Source: an uncultured Clostridia bacterium | Lineage (GTDB): Bacteria; Bacillota; Clostridia; Christensenellales; Aristaeellaceae | NCBI GenBank assembly: GCA_945877525.1 | Contig: CAMDVP010000013.1 | Span: 1 to 25,863 of the forward strand | Direction: 5' to 3' | Length of the DNA: 25,863 bases | In this document: positions 1 to 7,343 of the stretch, piece after piece | Numbering within the stretch: position 1 is the first letter of the stretch | Layout: each line of letters starts with the position of its first letter | Position numbers and translations under genes: made by a program | The notes under the pieces: model-generated | Databases searched by the model: none | Told to the model about the DNA's origin: nothing | The model's input: the letters and a program-made list of their open reading frames with translations, nothing else

Positions 1-1
1 G

Positions 2-1405
2 GGCTGGTGTGTGCAGGAGTGCCTTGCAGCCGGTTGGGTTGCAGGTGTGCTGATGCTTGCGCTCTCCGTGGGCATAGGCTTCGGAATACGGGCGTTGACG
101 GTGGAAAAAAAAGCCAAAAAACCCCTGGTGCTTACGCCTCGGGTGAAGCGCCTGTACGCAGTTTCGGCGGTAGTGTACGCGCTTGCGGTATGGATACTGC
201 GGACTCTGCTTGGGAGCTTCTGGATCCTGATTGGCCTGTTCCCCCTGCTGCTGCCCTTGTGGGTGGCGCTGGCAGGGCTGTGCGCCTGGCCCATTGAGAA
301 GCTGATTTCCGAACTGTATTTCCGCGACGCCCAGCGCATGCTGCGTGAGCGTCCTGACCTGATCAAAATCGGCATTACGGGCAGCTATGGCAAGACCAGT
401 GTGAAATTCATCCTCGGCACGCTGCTTTCAGAAAAATATCAGACATTGGTGACCCCCTCCAGCTACAACACGCCCATGGGCGTAACAAAAATCATCCGAA
501 CGAAGCTGCAGCCTGCCCACCAGGTTTTTGTAGCGGAAATGGGCGCGCGGCATGTGGGGGACATCAAGGAGATGTGCCGCCTTGTGCATCCAACCTATGG
601 CGTGCTGACCAGCGTTGGCCCCCAGCATCTGGATACCTTCCATACCATCGAACGGATTCAGGCCACCAAGTATGAGCTGATGGACGCGGTGCCGCACGAC
701 GGCTGCTGCTTCTTCCCGGACGACGGGGGCATCTGCCGGGAGCTGTATGACAAAACCCGCAAGGAAAGGCGCCTTTGCAGCCTGCGGAAAAGCAGCGATG
801 CCGACGTGTGGGCAGAGCACATCACCGTGTCTTCCGCGGGCAGCGCCTTCATCCTCTGCACTCGGGAGGAAAGCATTGCCTGCGAAACACGGCTGCTTGG
901 CGAGCATAATATTCAGAACATCCTGCTGGCCGCGACTGTCTGCCTGCGCCTTGGGCTGACGCTTCGGCAAATCAGCCGGGGTATTGCAAAGCTGGAGCCG
1001 GTGGAACACCGCCTGCAGCTGATTCCCTCGCCCGGAGTGACCATCATCGACGACGCCTTCAACAGCAATCCCCGGGGTGCGGAGGCGGCGCTTAGGATGC
1101 TGAAGGATTTTACCGGGCGGCGAATCATCGTCACCCCCGGCATGGTGGAGCTTGGCGGCGACGAAGCGCAGTTCAACCGCGCCTTCGGCTCGCAAATGGC
1201 CGGATGCGTGGATGAAGCCATTCTGGTGGGCAGGCGGCATACCCAGCCCATCTGCGAAGGGCTTATGGAGGCGGGCTTCCCGGCGGAGCACATTCACACC
1301 GTAGGAAGCCTGGACGAGGCCACGGCGCTTCTTCGCACTATGGGCCGCCCGGGCGATGTGGCCCTGTTTGAAAACGACCTGCCAGACAATTATTCCGAGC
1401 AGTAA
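2..1405 (+). CDS. Membrane-anchored MurF-type Mur ligase (5' end probably outside the window)
   Basis: This is an ATP-dependent Mur ligase most like MurF, which joins D-Ala-D-Ala to the UDP-MurNAc-tripeptide. After about 100 residues holding roughly three hydrophobic segments comes the nucleotide-binding loop GSYGKTS, then the MurF-like stretch EMGARHVGDIKEM and SVGPQHLDTF, and a C-terminal domain with DDAFNSNP, close to the MurF motif D-D-(S/A)-(Y/F)-N-(A/S)-N-P. The usual soluble N-terminal UDP-binding domain is not visible; membrane segments take its place. A GTG at position 11 could start a 464-residue protein, but the frame is open to the left edge and there is no room to see a ribosome site, so the N-terminus is probably missing. 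The next gene is a D-Ala-D-Ala ligase 16 nt downstream, whose product MurF would use. Membership of the Mur ligase family is secure. The exact substrate is inferred, since a membrane-bound paralogue could act on another peptide or polymer. Confidence 0.82.
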   Translation, partial: GWCVQECLAAGWVAGVLMLALSVGIGFGIRALTVEKKAKKPLVLTPRVKRLYAVSAVVYALAVWILRTLLGSFWILIGLFPLLLPLWVALAGLCAWPIEKLISELYFRDAQRMLRERPDLIKIGITGSYGKTSVKFILGTLLSEKYQTLVTPSSYNTPMGVTKIIRTKLQPAHQVFVAEMGARHVGDIKEMCRLVHPTYGVLTSVGPQHLDTFHTIERIQATKYELMDAVPHDGCCFFPDDGGICRELYDKTRKERRLCSLRKSSDADVWAEHITVSSAGSAFILCTREESIACETRLLGEHNIQNILLAATVCLRLGLTLRQISRGIAKLEPVEHRLQLIPSPGVTIIDDAFNSNPRGAEAALRMLKDFTGRRIIVTPGMVELGGDEAQFNRAFGSQMAGCVDEAILVGRRHTQPICEGLMEAGFPAEHIHTVGSLDEATALLRTMGRPGDVALFENDLPDNYSEQ

Positions 1406-1421
1406 GGAGGCTCTTTCCGCC

Positions 1422-2639
1422 ATGGGCAAAACACAACTTGGCGTGATCTTCGGCAGCAGAAGCTGCGAGCGCGAGGTGGCCATCATCAGCGCAGTACAGC
1501 TGATGAATCATGTGGATTCCGAAAAATACGACGTGATTCCCGTCTACATCAGCGAGCAGGGCGTGTGGTATACGGGCAGCGCGCTGCGGAAAATCGAAAC
1601 CTTCCGGCATTTCAGCCCTGATGTCCCCGGCGTGGAGCAGGTGGAACTGGATATGACCGCTGGCTCCGGCGCGCTGCTGGCCACAAGGCCGGGAAAGGGC
1701 CTTTTTGGCCACCCCAGCCGGGTCATGGTGGCAAGACTTGAAGTGTGTGTGGTGGTAATGCACGGGCTCAACGGCGAGGATGGCACCCTGCAGGGTATGC
1801 TGGAGCTGGCCAACCTGCCCTATACCTCCACGGGAGTGGCGGGCAGCGCCATCGGCATGGATAAGATCATGATGAAGCAGTTTTTCCGCGGGGCCGGCTT
1901 GCCCGTGCTGCCGGGAGCATGGTTCACCCGCTCCCGCTGGGAGACGGCGCGGGAGCAGGTGCTGGACGAGGCGGAGGCCCAGCTGGGCTATCCTGTTTTC
2001 GTGAAGCCGGCGAACCTGGGCTCCTCCATCGGCGTGAGTCGCGCAGACGATCGGGAAGGCCTGGCGGATTCCCTCGACCTGGCCTTTGACTATGATCGCC
2101 GGGTACTGGTGGAAAAAGGGCTTGACAGACCCATCGAACTGAACTGCTCGGTGCTGGGCTATGACAATGAGGTAGAGGCTTCGCCCATTGAGATGCCCAT
2201 CTCCGCCGAAAAATTCCTGGATTTCAAGGAAAAGTACCTGGCCTCCGGCGGCAGCAAAGGCATGGCCAGCCTGCACCGCGTGCTGCCTGCGCCCATTCCG
2301 GATGAATTGCGTGACGAGATTCAGCAGCTGTCCTGCGACATTTTCCGTATGCTGGACTGCAAGGGCGTGGTGCGCATCGACTATATGTGGGACAGGGCAA
2401 CTGATAACGTGTACATCACGGAAATCAACACCATTCCCGGCTCCCTGGCTTTCTACCTGTGGGAAAACGCCGGAGTCAAATATCAGACGCTGATTGACCG
2501 CATGGTGCGCTGCGCACAGCGCGCCCACGAGGACAAAAACTCCCGCAATTACGCCTTTACATCGGATATCCTTAAAAGCGTGAGCCTGGGCGCTAAGGGC
2601 GCGAAGGGTGCGAAGGGAGCCAAGGGCGTCAAGCTGTAA
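1422..2639 (+). CDS. ddl: D-alanine--D-alanine ligase with C-terminal GAK-repeat tail
   Basis: An ATP-grasp ligase that makes D-Ala-D-Ala for peptidoglycan in the cytoplasm. The N-terminal domain opens with VIFGSRSCEREVAIIS, a variant of the GG-S-EHEVS motif. VMHGLNGEDGTLQG, FVKPANLGSSIGVS and the metal-binding EINTIPGSLAFYLWE follow. The Tyr near residue 272 (in DFKEKY) matches the tyrosine that favours D-Ala over D-lactate as second substrate, so an ordinary D-Ala-D-Ala product is expected. The ATG at 1422 is chosen because AAGGAGG sits 11 nt before it; an upstream in-frame start at 1356 lies inside the preceding gene. At 405 residues it is longer than most Ddl proteins (about 310-370), partly because it ends in five Gly-(Ala/Val)-Lys triplets at 2589-2633. 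Confidence 0.93.
   Translation: MGKTQLGVIFGSRSCEREVAIISAVQLMNHVDSEKYDVIPVYISEQGVWYTGSALRKIETFRHFSPDVPGVEQVELDMTAGSGALLATRPGKGLFGHPSRVMVARLEVCVVVMHGLNGEDGTLQGMLELANLPYTSTGVAGSAIGMDKIMMKQFFRGAGLPVLPGAWFTRSRWETAREQVLDEAEAQLGYPVFVKPANLGSSIGVSRADDREGLADSLDLAFDYDRRVLVEKGLDRPIELNCSVLGYDNEVEASPIEMPISAEKFLDFKEKYLASGGSKGMASLHRVLPAPIPDELRDEIQQLSCDIFRMLDCKGVVRIDYMWDRATDNVYITEINTIPGSLAFYLWENAGVKYQTLIDRMVRCAQRAHEDKNSRNYAFTSDILKSVSLGAKGAKGAKGAKGVKL
2589..2633 (+). repeat. Five tandem Gly-Ala/Val-Lys codon triplets at the end of ddl
   Basis: Five successive 9-nt units encode GAK, GAK, GAK, GAK and GVK, followed by Leu and the stop. Synonymous codons differ among units (Gly GGC/GGT/GGA, Ala GCT/GCG/GCC). The repeat is therefore conserved in protein more than in DNA and is not a very recent slippage product. 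It gives the ligase a flexible, strongly basic tail. Confidence 0.9.
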
Positions 2640-2659
2640 GGACGGAAGGACGGGCCGCC

Positions 2660-3241
2660 ATGAATCGCGACACAAGAAATACACGCACAGCCTCAAAAAG
2701 CAGCGGAGGCAGGAACCCGTGGATGGGCGCGGAGGATACCTGGCAGGGCGGGGAGCCGCCCATGAGCAGAAGGCCCTGGCAGGAGGAACCCGTCTATGAG
2801 GAGGAGCCCGCCTGGAACGAGCCTGTTTATGAAGCCTATGACGAGGAAGAGACATACGACGAACCACAGCAAGCGCAGGAGTTGATTGCCACCAACCGGA
2901 TGGTGCTGCTCACCTGTACCCTGGAATCCATGTTGAGCCTGTTTGCGCTGTTCCTTCTTTTTGCGGAAAAAAAGAGCAGGGCAATCCGTGCCTTTGCAGT
3001 GCAGTCGGTAGGGCTGGCAGGATTTCATCTGGCTGCGGCGATGATGCTGGCGCTGGTGGACGCCGTGTTTGGCGGTATCCCTTTCATTGGGTTCCTGATG
3101 AATCTTGTATGCCTGCTGGCCTATATTGCAGTGCTGATTGTGGCGGTGTTTCTGCGGGTGCGAATGATGCTTGCCGCCTGGCGCGGGGTGCGCTTCACCC
3201 TGCCCGTTATCGGGCGCAGGCTGGAGAAATTCGTCGGATGA
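2660..3241 (+). CDS. Small membrane protein with acidic disordered N-terminus (DUF4870/Tic20-like)
   Basis: This protein has 193 residues and no known function. Residues 1-75 are polar and look disordered: first a basic stretch, then an acidic Tyr/Glu-rich segment with repeats such as EEPVYEEEP and NEPVYEAYDEEE. The rest contains three hydrophobic helices, near residues 88-104, 113-140 and 148-170. Between the first and second is EKKSRAIRAFAVQS, which resembles the K-(S/N)-x-F-V-R-F-H-A-x-Q-S signature of DUF4870/Tic20-like membrane proteins. The match is by eye, so the family call is tentative. The start has a GGAAGGA-like ribosome site in the 20-nt gap after ddl. The stop lies 10 nt before dxs, so the gene is probably part of the same transcript. 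Confidence 0.7.
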   Translation: MNRDTRNTRTASKSSGGRNPWMGAEDTWQGGEPPMSRRPWQEEPVYEEEPAWNEPVYEAYDEEETYDEPQQAQELIATNRMVLLTCTLESMLSLFALFLLFAEKKSRAIRAFAVQSVGLAGFHLAAAMMLALVDAVFGGIPFIGFLMNLVCLLAYIAVLIVAVFLRVRMMLAAWRGVRFTLPVIGRRLEKFVG

Positions 3242-3251
3242 GGAGGATGGC

Positions 3252-5132
3252 ATGCGCCTCAAAGACTTGCGGTCGCCCGCAGACCTGAAGGACATGTCCT
3301 ATGAGGAGCTGAACGACCTGGCCACTGAAATCCGCGAGGAACTGGTGACCACGGTGGCGCAGCGCGGCGGGCACCTTGCGTCTAATCTGGGAGTGGTGGA
3401 GCTGACCCTTGCGCTCCACCGCGTGTTTGACATGCCCAGGGATCAGATTGTTTTTGACGTGGGCCATCAGAGCTATGTGCACAAGCTGCTCACCGGGCGG
3501 TATGCGCTGTTCCATACCCTGCGCACCTTCGGCGGACTGTCCGGCTTTCCCAAGCGGGCGGAAAGCGAATACGATGTGTTTGAAACAGGTCATTCCTCCA
3601 CGGCCATTTCCGCGGCCCTGGGGCTGGCCCGGGCCAGGGACTATCAGGGCAGGGATCACGCCGTGGTGGCCGTTGTGGGCGACGGCGCCCTCACGGGCGG
3701 CATGTGCTACGAAGCGCTCAATGACGCGGGAAATGCCAAAACAAAGCTGATTGTTATCCTTAACGACAATGAGATGTCCATCGCACCCAATGTGGGCGCG
3801 CTGTCCCGCCACCTGACCGACCTGCGGGTCAGCAAGGGCTGGACCAGCACCAAGAAAAAGGTCAAGCACCGCCTCAGGCGCATTCCCGTAATCGGCAAGC
3901 CCCTTTACCGGCTTGTACACTGGATGAAGGACTCGGTCAAATCCATGTTTGTGGACGAGGGGTTTTTCTCTGCGCTGGGCTTTCATTATTTCGGCCCCAT
4001 CGACGGGCACGACCTGCGCAGCATGGAGCATACCCTGCGACTGGCCAGGGAATTTGACGGCCCTGCGGTGATCCACGTGCTGACCCGCAAGGGCTATGGC
4101 TATGACAAGGCTGAGGAAAAGCCGGAGATGTTCCACGGCACACCCCCCTTCTATGTGGAAACCGGCGGCCTGCGCCAGGCGTCAGCGCTGCCCTCCTTCG
4201 GAAAGATTATGGCCCGGGAGCTGGCGGATATGGCCCGGGAGGATAGCCGGATTGTAACCATCACCGCCGCCATGCCAAGCGGCACGGGGTTGAGCGCCTT
4301 CCAGAAGGAATTTCCCGACCGCATGCTGGATGTGGGCATCGCCGAGGAGCACGCGGTCACCATGGCTGCCGGTTTGGCTGCCGGCGGCATGAAGCCCTAC
4401 TTTGCCGTGTATGCCACCTTTTTCCAGCGCGGCTATGACCAGATGATTCATGATGTGTGCATGCAGCGCCTGCCGGTGACCTTTCTACTGGACAGAGCCG
4501 GCCTGGTGGGAGAGGATGGCGCCACCCATCACGGCGTCTATGACCTTGCCTCGCTTCTGCCGGTGCCAAACATGACCGTGCTGGCGCCTCGCGACCTGAA
4601 CGAGTTGAAGGCCATGGTGCGCTGGACACAGCGTTGCGACGGCCCCTGCGCCATCCGCTACGGCAGGAAAAGCGTAGATTTGGGAGAAAAATACCCCTAT
4701 GAAGGCTTCATCTTCGGAAAATGGGATTTGATGGAGGATGGGGTGGACTGCGCGCTGCTGGCGGTGGGCTCCATGGTGGAGCTGGCGCTGGAAACGCGGA
4801 GCCTGCTGGAAAGAAAGGGCGTGCGGGCCGCGGTGGTGAATTGCTCCACCGTCAAGCCCATGGATGAGGATATGCTCCGCCGCCTGTCAGGCCGGCCCAT
4901 GGTCACCATGGAGGAGCATGTGCTGATCGGCGGCTTCGGCAGCGCGGTCAGCGCCTTCTGTGTGGGTGAAGAGCTGCCCGGGCCGGTGTTGTCCTTTGGT
5001 ATTCATGACACCTTTGTACAGCATGGGCGGCGGGATCAGCTGCTGAAATATCTGGGCCTGGAGCCGAGGCAGATGGCCGGACGCATTCTGAGCGTCCTCA
5101 AAGACAGAAAGGCAGAGAAGCATGAGCGATAA
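3252..5132 (+). CDS. dxs: 1-deoxy-D-xylulose-5-phosphate synthase
   Basis: A thiamine-diphosphate enzyme that condenses pyruvate and glyceraldehyde 3-phosphate to DXP, the first step of the MEP isoprenoid pathway. The N-terminal domain has QRGGHLASNLGVVELT, the FDVGHQSYVHK loop, FETGHSSTAISAALG and the TPP/Mg site GDGALTGG (residues 143-150) paired with LNDNEMSI about 28 residues on. The pyrimidine-binding domain has DVGIAEEHAVTMAAGLA and DRAGLVGEDGATHHG. A transketolase C-terminal domain completes the protein. The length of 626 residues is normal. The ATG at 3252 is preferred over an upstream in-frame start because GAGGAGGA ends a few bases before it and homology starts there (MRLKDLRSPADLK). 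It overlaps tlyA by 11 nt, as expected for translational coupling. Confidence 0.97.
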   Translation: MRLKDLRSPADLKDMSYEELNDLATEIREELVTTVAQRGGHLASNLGVVELTLALHRVFDMPRDQIVFDVGHQSYVHKLLTGRYALFHTLRTFGGLSGFPKRAESEYDVFETGHSSTAISAALGLARARDYQGRDHAVVAVVGDGALTGGMCYEALNDAGNAKTKLIVILNDNEMSIAPNVGALSRHLTDLRVSKGWTSTKKKVKHRLRRIPVIGKPLYRLVHWMKDSVKSMFVDEGFFSALGFHYFGPIDGHDLRSMEHTLRLAREFDGPAVIHVLTRKGYGYDKAEEKPEMFHGTPPFYVETGGLRQASALPSFGKIMARELADMAREDSRIVTITAAMPSGTGLSAFQKEFPDRMLDVGIAEEHAVTMAAGLAAGGMKPYFAVYATFFQRGYDQMIHDVCMQRLPVTFLLDRAGLVGEDGATHHGVYDLASLLPVPNMTVLAPRDLNELKAMVRWTQRCDGPCAIRYGRKSVDLGEKYPYEGFIFGKWDLMEDGVDCALLAVGSMVELALETRSLLERKGVRAAVVNCSTVKPMDEDMLRRLSGRPMVTMEEHVLIGGFGSAVSAFCVGEELPGPVLSFGIHDTFVQHGRRDQLLKYLGLEPRQMAGRILSVLKDRKAEKHER

Positions 5133-5934
5133 AATGCGGGCGGACGTGGCGCTGGTCAGCCGGGGCCTGTGTGAAAGCCGGGAGAAGGCCCAGGCCAGCA
5201 TCATGGCCGGGCTTGTGTATGTGGGGGAGCGGAAGATCCTCAAGGCCAGCGAAAGCGTGAGGCCGGAGGATGAACTGACCTTGCGGGGACACGCGCATCC
5301 ATTTGCCAGCCGCGGCGGACTGAAGCTGGAAAAGGCGATCCGTTCCTTCGGGGCAGACCTAACTGGAAAGGTCTGCATGGATATCGGCGCGGCGACGGGG
5401 GGCTTTACCGACGTGTGCCTGCGCAACGGCGCAAGCCACGTCTATGCCATTGACGTTGGCTATGGCCAGTTTGACTGGAAGCTGCGCAACGATCCGCGGG
5501 TAACTGTCATGGAGCGCACCAACGCCCGTTATCTGACGCAGGAGCAGGTGCCATTGCATCCCACGGTGACGGTGATGGACGTGAGCTTCATCTCCATTCG
5601 GCTGATTCTTCCGGTGGCGGCCGGTATCATGGGCGAGGAGGGCGTGTTCTATACCCTGATCAAGCCCCAGTTTGAGGCCGGACGCGAACGGGTGGGGAAA
5701 AAGGGCGTTGTACGCGATCCAAAGATGCATGAGGATGTTCTACAGGAAATCGTAGCGTTTGCGCCTACCTTCGGCTGGCAGGTGCAGGCGCTGGATTATT
5801 CACCCATCACCGGCCCCGAAGGAAATATTGAGTTCCTGGCCAAAATAACAAGGCAGCAAAGCGACGACGAGCCCTGCACGCAGGAGAGCATCCATGAGCT
5901 TGTGTCCCGCGCCCATGCTGAAATGAAAAAGTAA
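5122..5934 (+). CDS. tlyA: TlyA-family rRNA 2'-O-ribose methyltransferase (S4 + FtsJ-like domains)
   Basis: The protein has 270 residues. An S4 RNA-binding domain (about residues 4-65, MRADVALVSRGLCESREKAQ through the PEDELTLRG strand) precedes a Rossmann methyltransferase domain of FtsJ type. The S-adenosylmethionine loop is DIGAATGGFTDVCL, and the acidic strand end YAIDVGYGQ follows. Characterised mycobacterial TlyA methylates cytidine 2'-OH in 16S and 23S rRNA; family members have also been called haemolysins, with weak support. The ATG lies inside the end of dxs, and the pair dxs-tlyA is standard in Firmicutes. The rRNA target here is inferred from the family. Confidence 0.93.
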   Translation: MSDKMRADVALVSRGLCESREKAQASIMAGLVYVGERKILKASESVRPEDELTLRGHAHPFASRGGLKLEKAIRSFGADLTGKVCMDIGAATGGFTDVCLRNGASHVYAIDVGYGQFDWKLRNDPRVTVMERTNARYLTQEQVPLHPTVTVMDVSFISIRLILPVAAGIMGEEGVFYTLIKPQFEAGRERVGKKGVVRDPKMHEDVLQEIVAFAPTFGWQVQALDYSPITGPEGNIEFLAKITRQQSDDEPCTQESIHELVSRAHAEMKK

Positions 5935-5935
5935 G

Positions 5936-5970
5936 TGCATATTCACACTATGCTTGCATGAATATTCATT
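5936..5970. promoter_or_regulatory. ARG-box-like site overlapping the nadK-argR-recN promoter
   Basis: TGCAT-GAAT-ATTCA at 5955-5968 fits the two-half-site layout of ArgR/AhrC operators (TGMAT, four mostly A/T bases, ATTCA). It also contains the 12-bp perfect palindrome ATGAATATTCAT at 5958-5969. A second related motif, TGCATATTCA, lies at 5936-5945, about 23 bp upstream; its relatedness to TGAATATTCA suggests a paired operator. The main box covers the -35 hexamer at 5954-5959. Since argR is the second gene of the downstream operon, autoregulation is the natural inference. Confidence 0.55.
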
Positions 5971-5982
5971 TTGTGCTATACT
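5954..5982 (+). promoter_or_regulatory. Sigma-A-type promoter for nadK-argR-recN
   Basis: The -35 TTGCAT (5954-5959) and -10 TATACT (5977-5982) are separated by 17 bp. TG at 5974-5975 makes an extended -10 (TGCTATACT). Transcription would start near 5989, about 28 nt before the nadK start. This argues that nadK is not translated from the TTG at 5954, which lies upstream of the predicted transcript. Confidence 0.75.
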
Positions 5983-6016
5983 CCGATCAGTGCTTGGAGA
6001 AGGGGGCGTACCCGGC

Positions 6017-6847
6017 GTGAAGCGGATCGGCCTGGTGGTTCACTGCGGCAGTGCCGGCGCTCTGGAATGTGCCGCGCTGGCTGCGGCATATTTGACGGAC
6101 ATGGGCGCAACGGTCACTGCCGAGGAGGAAGCGGCTGGTCTGCTGAGCGTGCCGTCCTTTGCCGGGACGGAACCGCCGGAGGCTGTGCTTTCTCTGGGCG
6201 GGGACGGCACGCTGCTTCGCGGGGCGCAGAAAGCCCTCGCGTGGCATGTGCCGCTCATGGGGGTCAACCTGGGCCATGTGGGCTTTCTCACCGAGGCGGA
6301 GCCGGAAAAACTGCAGGACATTCTGGACTGCCTGCTCCGGGAGGACTATGTGCTGGAGGAGCGTGCGCTGCTGGAGGTTCGCCTTCAGGAGGCGCGGTGG
6401 CTGGCGCTCAACGACGTGGTGGTCAGCCGGGGCGGATACGCCAGGCTGATTACCCTGGACGCGCTGGTGGACGGCGAAACCGCGGGACGCTATGTAGCCG
6501 ATGGCGTTATCGTTGCTACTCCCACGGGTTCCACGGGATACTCCCTGTCTGCCGGAGGACCCATTGTGTCCCCTCATGTGGACTGCATGGTGATTACCCC
6601 CATCTGCGCCCACAGCCTGCAGCACCGCCCCTGCGTGGTGCCGGGGGGCGCTTTCGTGCGTCTGGTTATGTGCGGCGATGCGGAACAGCACGCCTCCCTG
6701 CAGGTGGATGGACAAAGTCGCGCAGATCTGCTGCCCTGCGCGCAGGTGGAAATCCGCCGCGCGGAGCAGCCCATCCGCCTGATCCGAACCCGGCCCGCGC
6801 CCTTTTTTCAGCTGGTGCGGGACAAGCTGACCGAATGGAGCCGTTAG
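6017..6847 (+). CDS. nadK: NAD kinase
   Basis: Phosphorylates NAD to NADP in the cytoplasm, using ATP or, in some bacteria, polyphosphate. Motifs seen in order are SLGGDGTLLRGA (catalytic Asp about residue 63), GVNLGHVGFLTE, LNDVVVSRG, VATPTGSTGYSLSAGGPIVSP and ITPICAHSL, all characteristic of the family. The chosen start is GTG at 6017, ten bases after GGAGAAGGGGG. A longer frame from a TTG at 5954 adds 21 residues with no homology and overlaps the promoter. The product is 276 residues, normal for a compact bacterial NAD kinase. It is the first gene of an operon with argR and recN. Confidence 0.95.
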   Translation: MKRIGLVVHCGSAGALECAALAAAYLTDMGATVTAEEEAAGLLSVPSFAGTEPPEAVLSLGGDGTLLRGAQKALAWHVPLMGVNLGHVGFLTEAEPEKLQDILDCLLREDYVLEERALLEVRLQEARWLALNDVVVSRGGYARLITLDALVDGETAGRYVADGVIVATPTGSTGYSLSAGGPIVSPHVDCMVITPICAHSLQHRPCVVPGGAFVRLVMCGDAEQHASLQVDGQSRADLLPCAQVEIRRAEQPIRLIRTRPAPFFQLVRDKLTEWSR

Positions 6848-6871
6848 ACGATAAGCGAGGAGCGAAGCAAG

Positions 6872-7321
6872 ATGAAATCAGTCAGGCAGGTTGCGATTCT
6901 GGACATTATCGACAAGCAGGACGTGGAGACCCAGGAGGAGCTGGCCGACGCCCTGCGTGCCCAGGGAATCAAGGTGACGCAAGCCACTGTTTCCCGCGAC
7001 ATCAAGGAGCTGCGCCTGCTTAAGGTGCTCACGCCTTCCGGTGCGTATAAGTACGCGACAGCGGACAAGGCGGAAAACGGCCTGTCCGACCGCTTTATTC
7101 GTGTGCTGGCCGAATCCATGCTCAGCGTGGCGGTGTCAGGCAACCTGGTGGTGGTGAAAACGCTGTCCGGCTCGGCCAATGTGGCGGCCGAGGCGCTGGA
7201 TAGCCTGCACTGGCCAGAGATTCTTGGAAGCCTGGCAGGGGACAACACCATCCTGCTGGTTATCCGTGCGGAAAGCGAAGCGCCCCAGGTGGTGCAGCGC
7301 ATTCAGGAACTGATGAAGTAA
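6872..7321 (+). CDS. argR: Arginine repressor ArgR/AhrC
   Basis: The protein has 149 residues, the family length. The N-terminal winged helix-turn-helix has ELADALRAQGIKVTQ and QATVSRDIKELRL (recognition helix about residues 36-46). The C-terminal oligomerisation and arginine-binding domain has VVVKTLSGSANVAAEALD and WPEILGSLAGDNTILLV. The usual GDD of the effector site is GDN here (Asp124, Asn125), possibly a normal variant. ArgR hexamers bind ARG boxes when arginine is abundant, repressing biosynthesis and, in Bacillus, activating catabolism. The start is the ATG after a GCGAGGAGCG ribosome site. An ARG-box-like palindrome lies in the promoter of this operon. Confidence 0.95.
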   Translation: MKSVRQVAILDIIDKQDVETQEELADALRAQGIKVTQATVSRDIKELRLLKVLTPSGAYKYATADKAENGLSDRFIRVLAESMLSVAVSGNLVVVKTLSGSANVAAEALDSLHWPEILGSLAGDNTILLVIRAESEAPQVVQRIQELMK

Positions 7322-7343
7322 GGGCCTCAAAGGAGCAAAAGCC

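Noticed and set aside
1338..2867. A 509-codon minus-strand open frame over ddl
   Set aside because: Antisense shadow; the plus strand encodes all Ddl motifs with a good ribosome site.
7241..7246. ArgR effector motif GDN instead of GDD
   Set aside because: Could alter arginine binding, but I believe Asn or similar changes occur in other clostridial ArgR proteins, and the protein is otherwise canonical. Kept only as a note in the gene entry.
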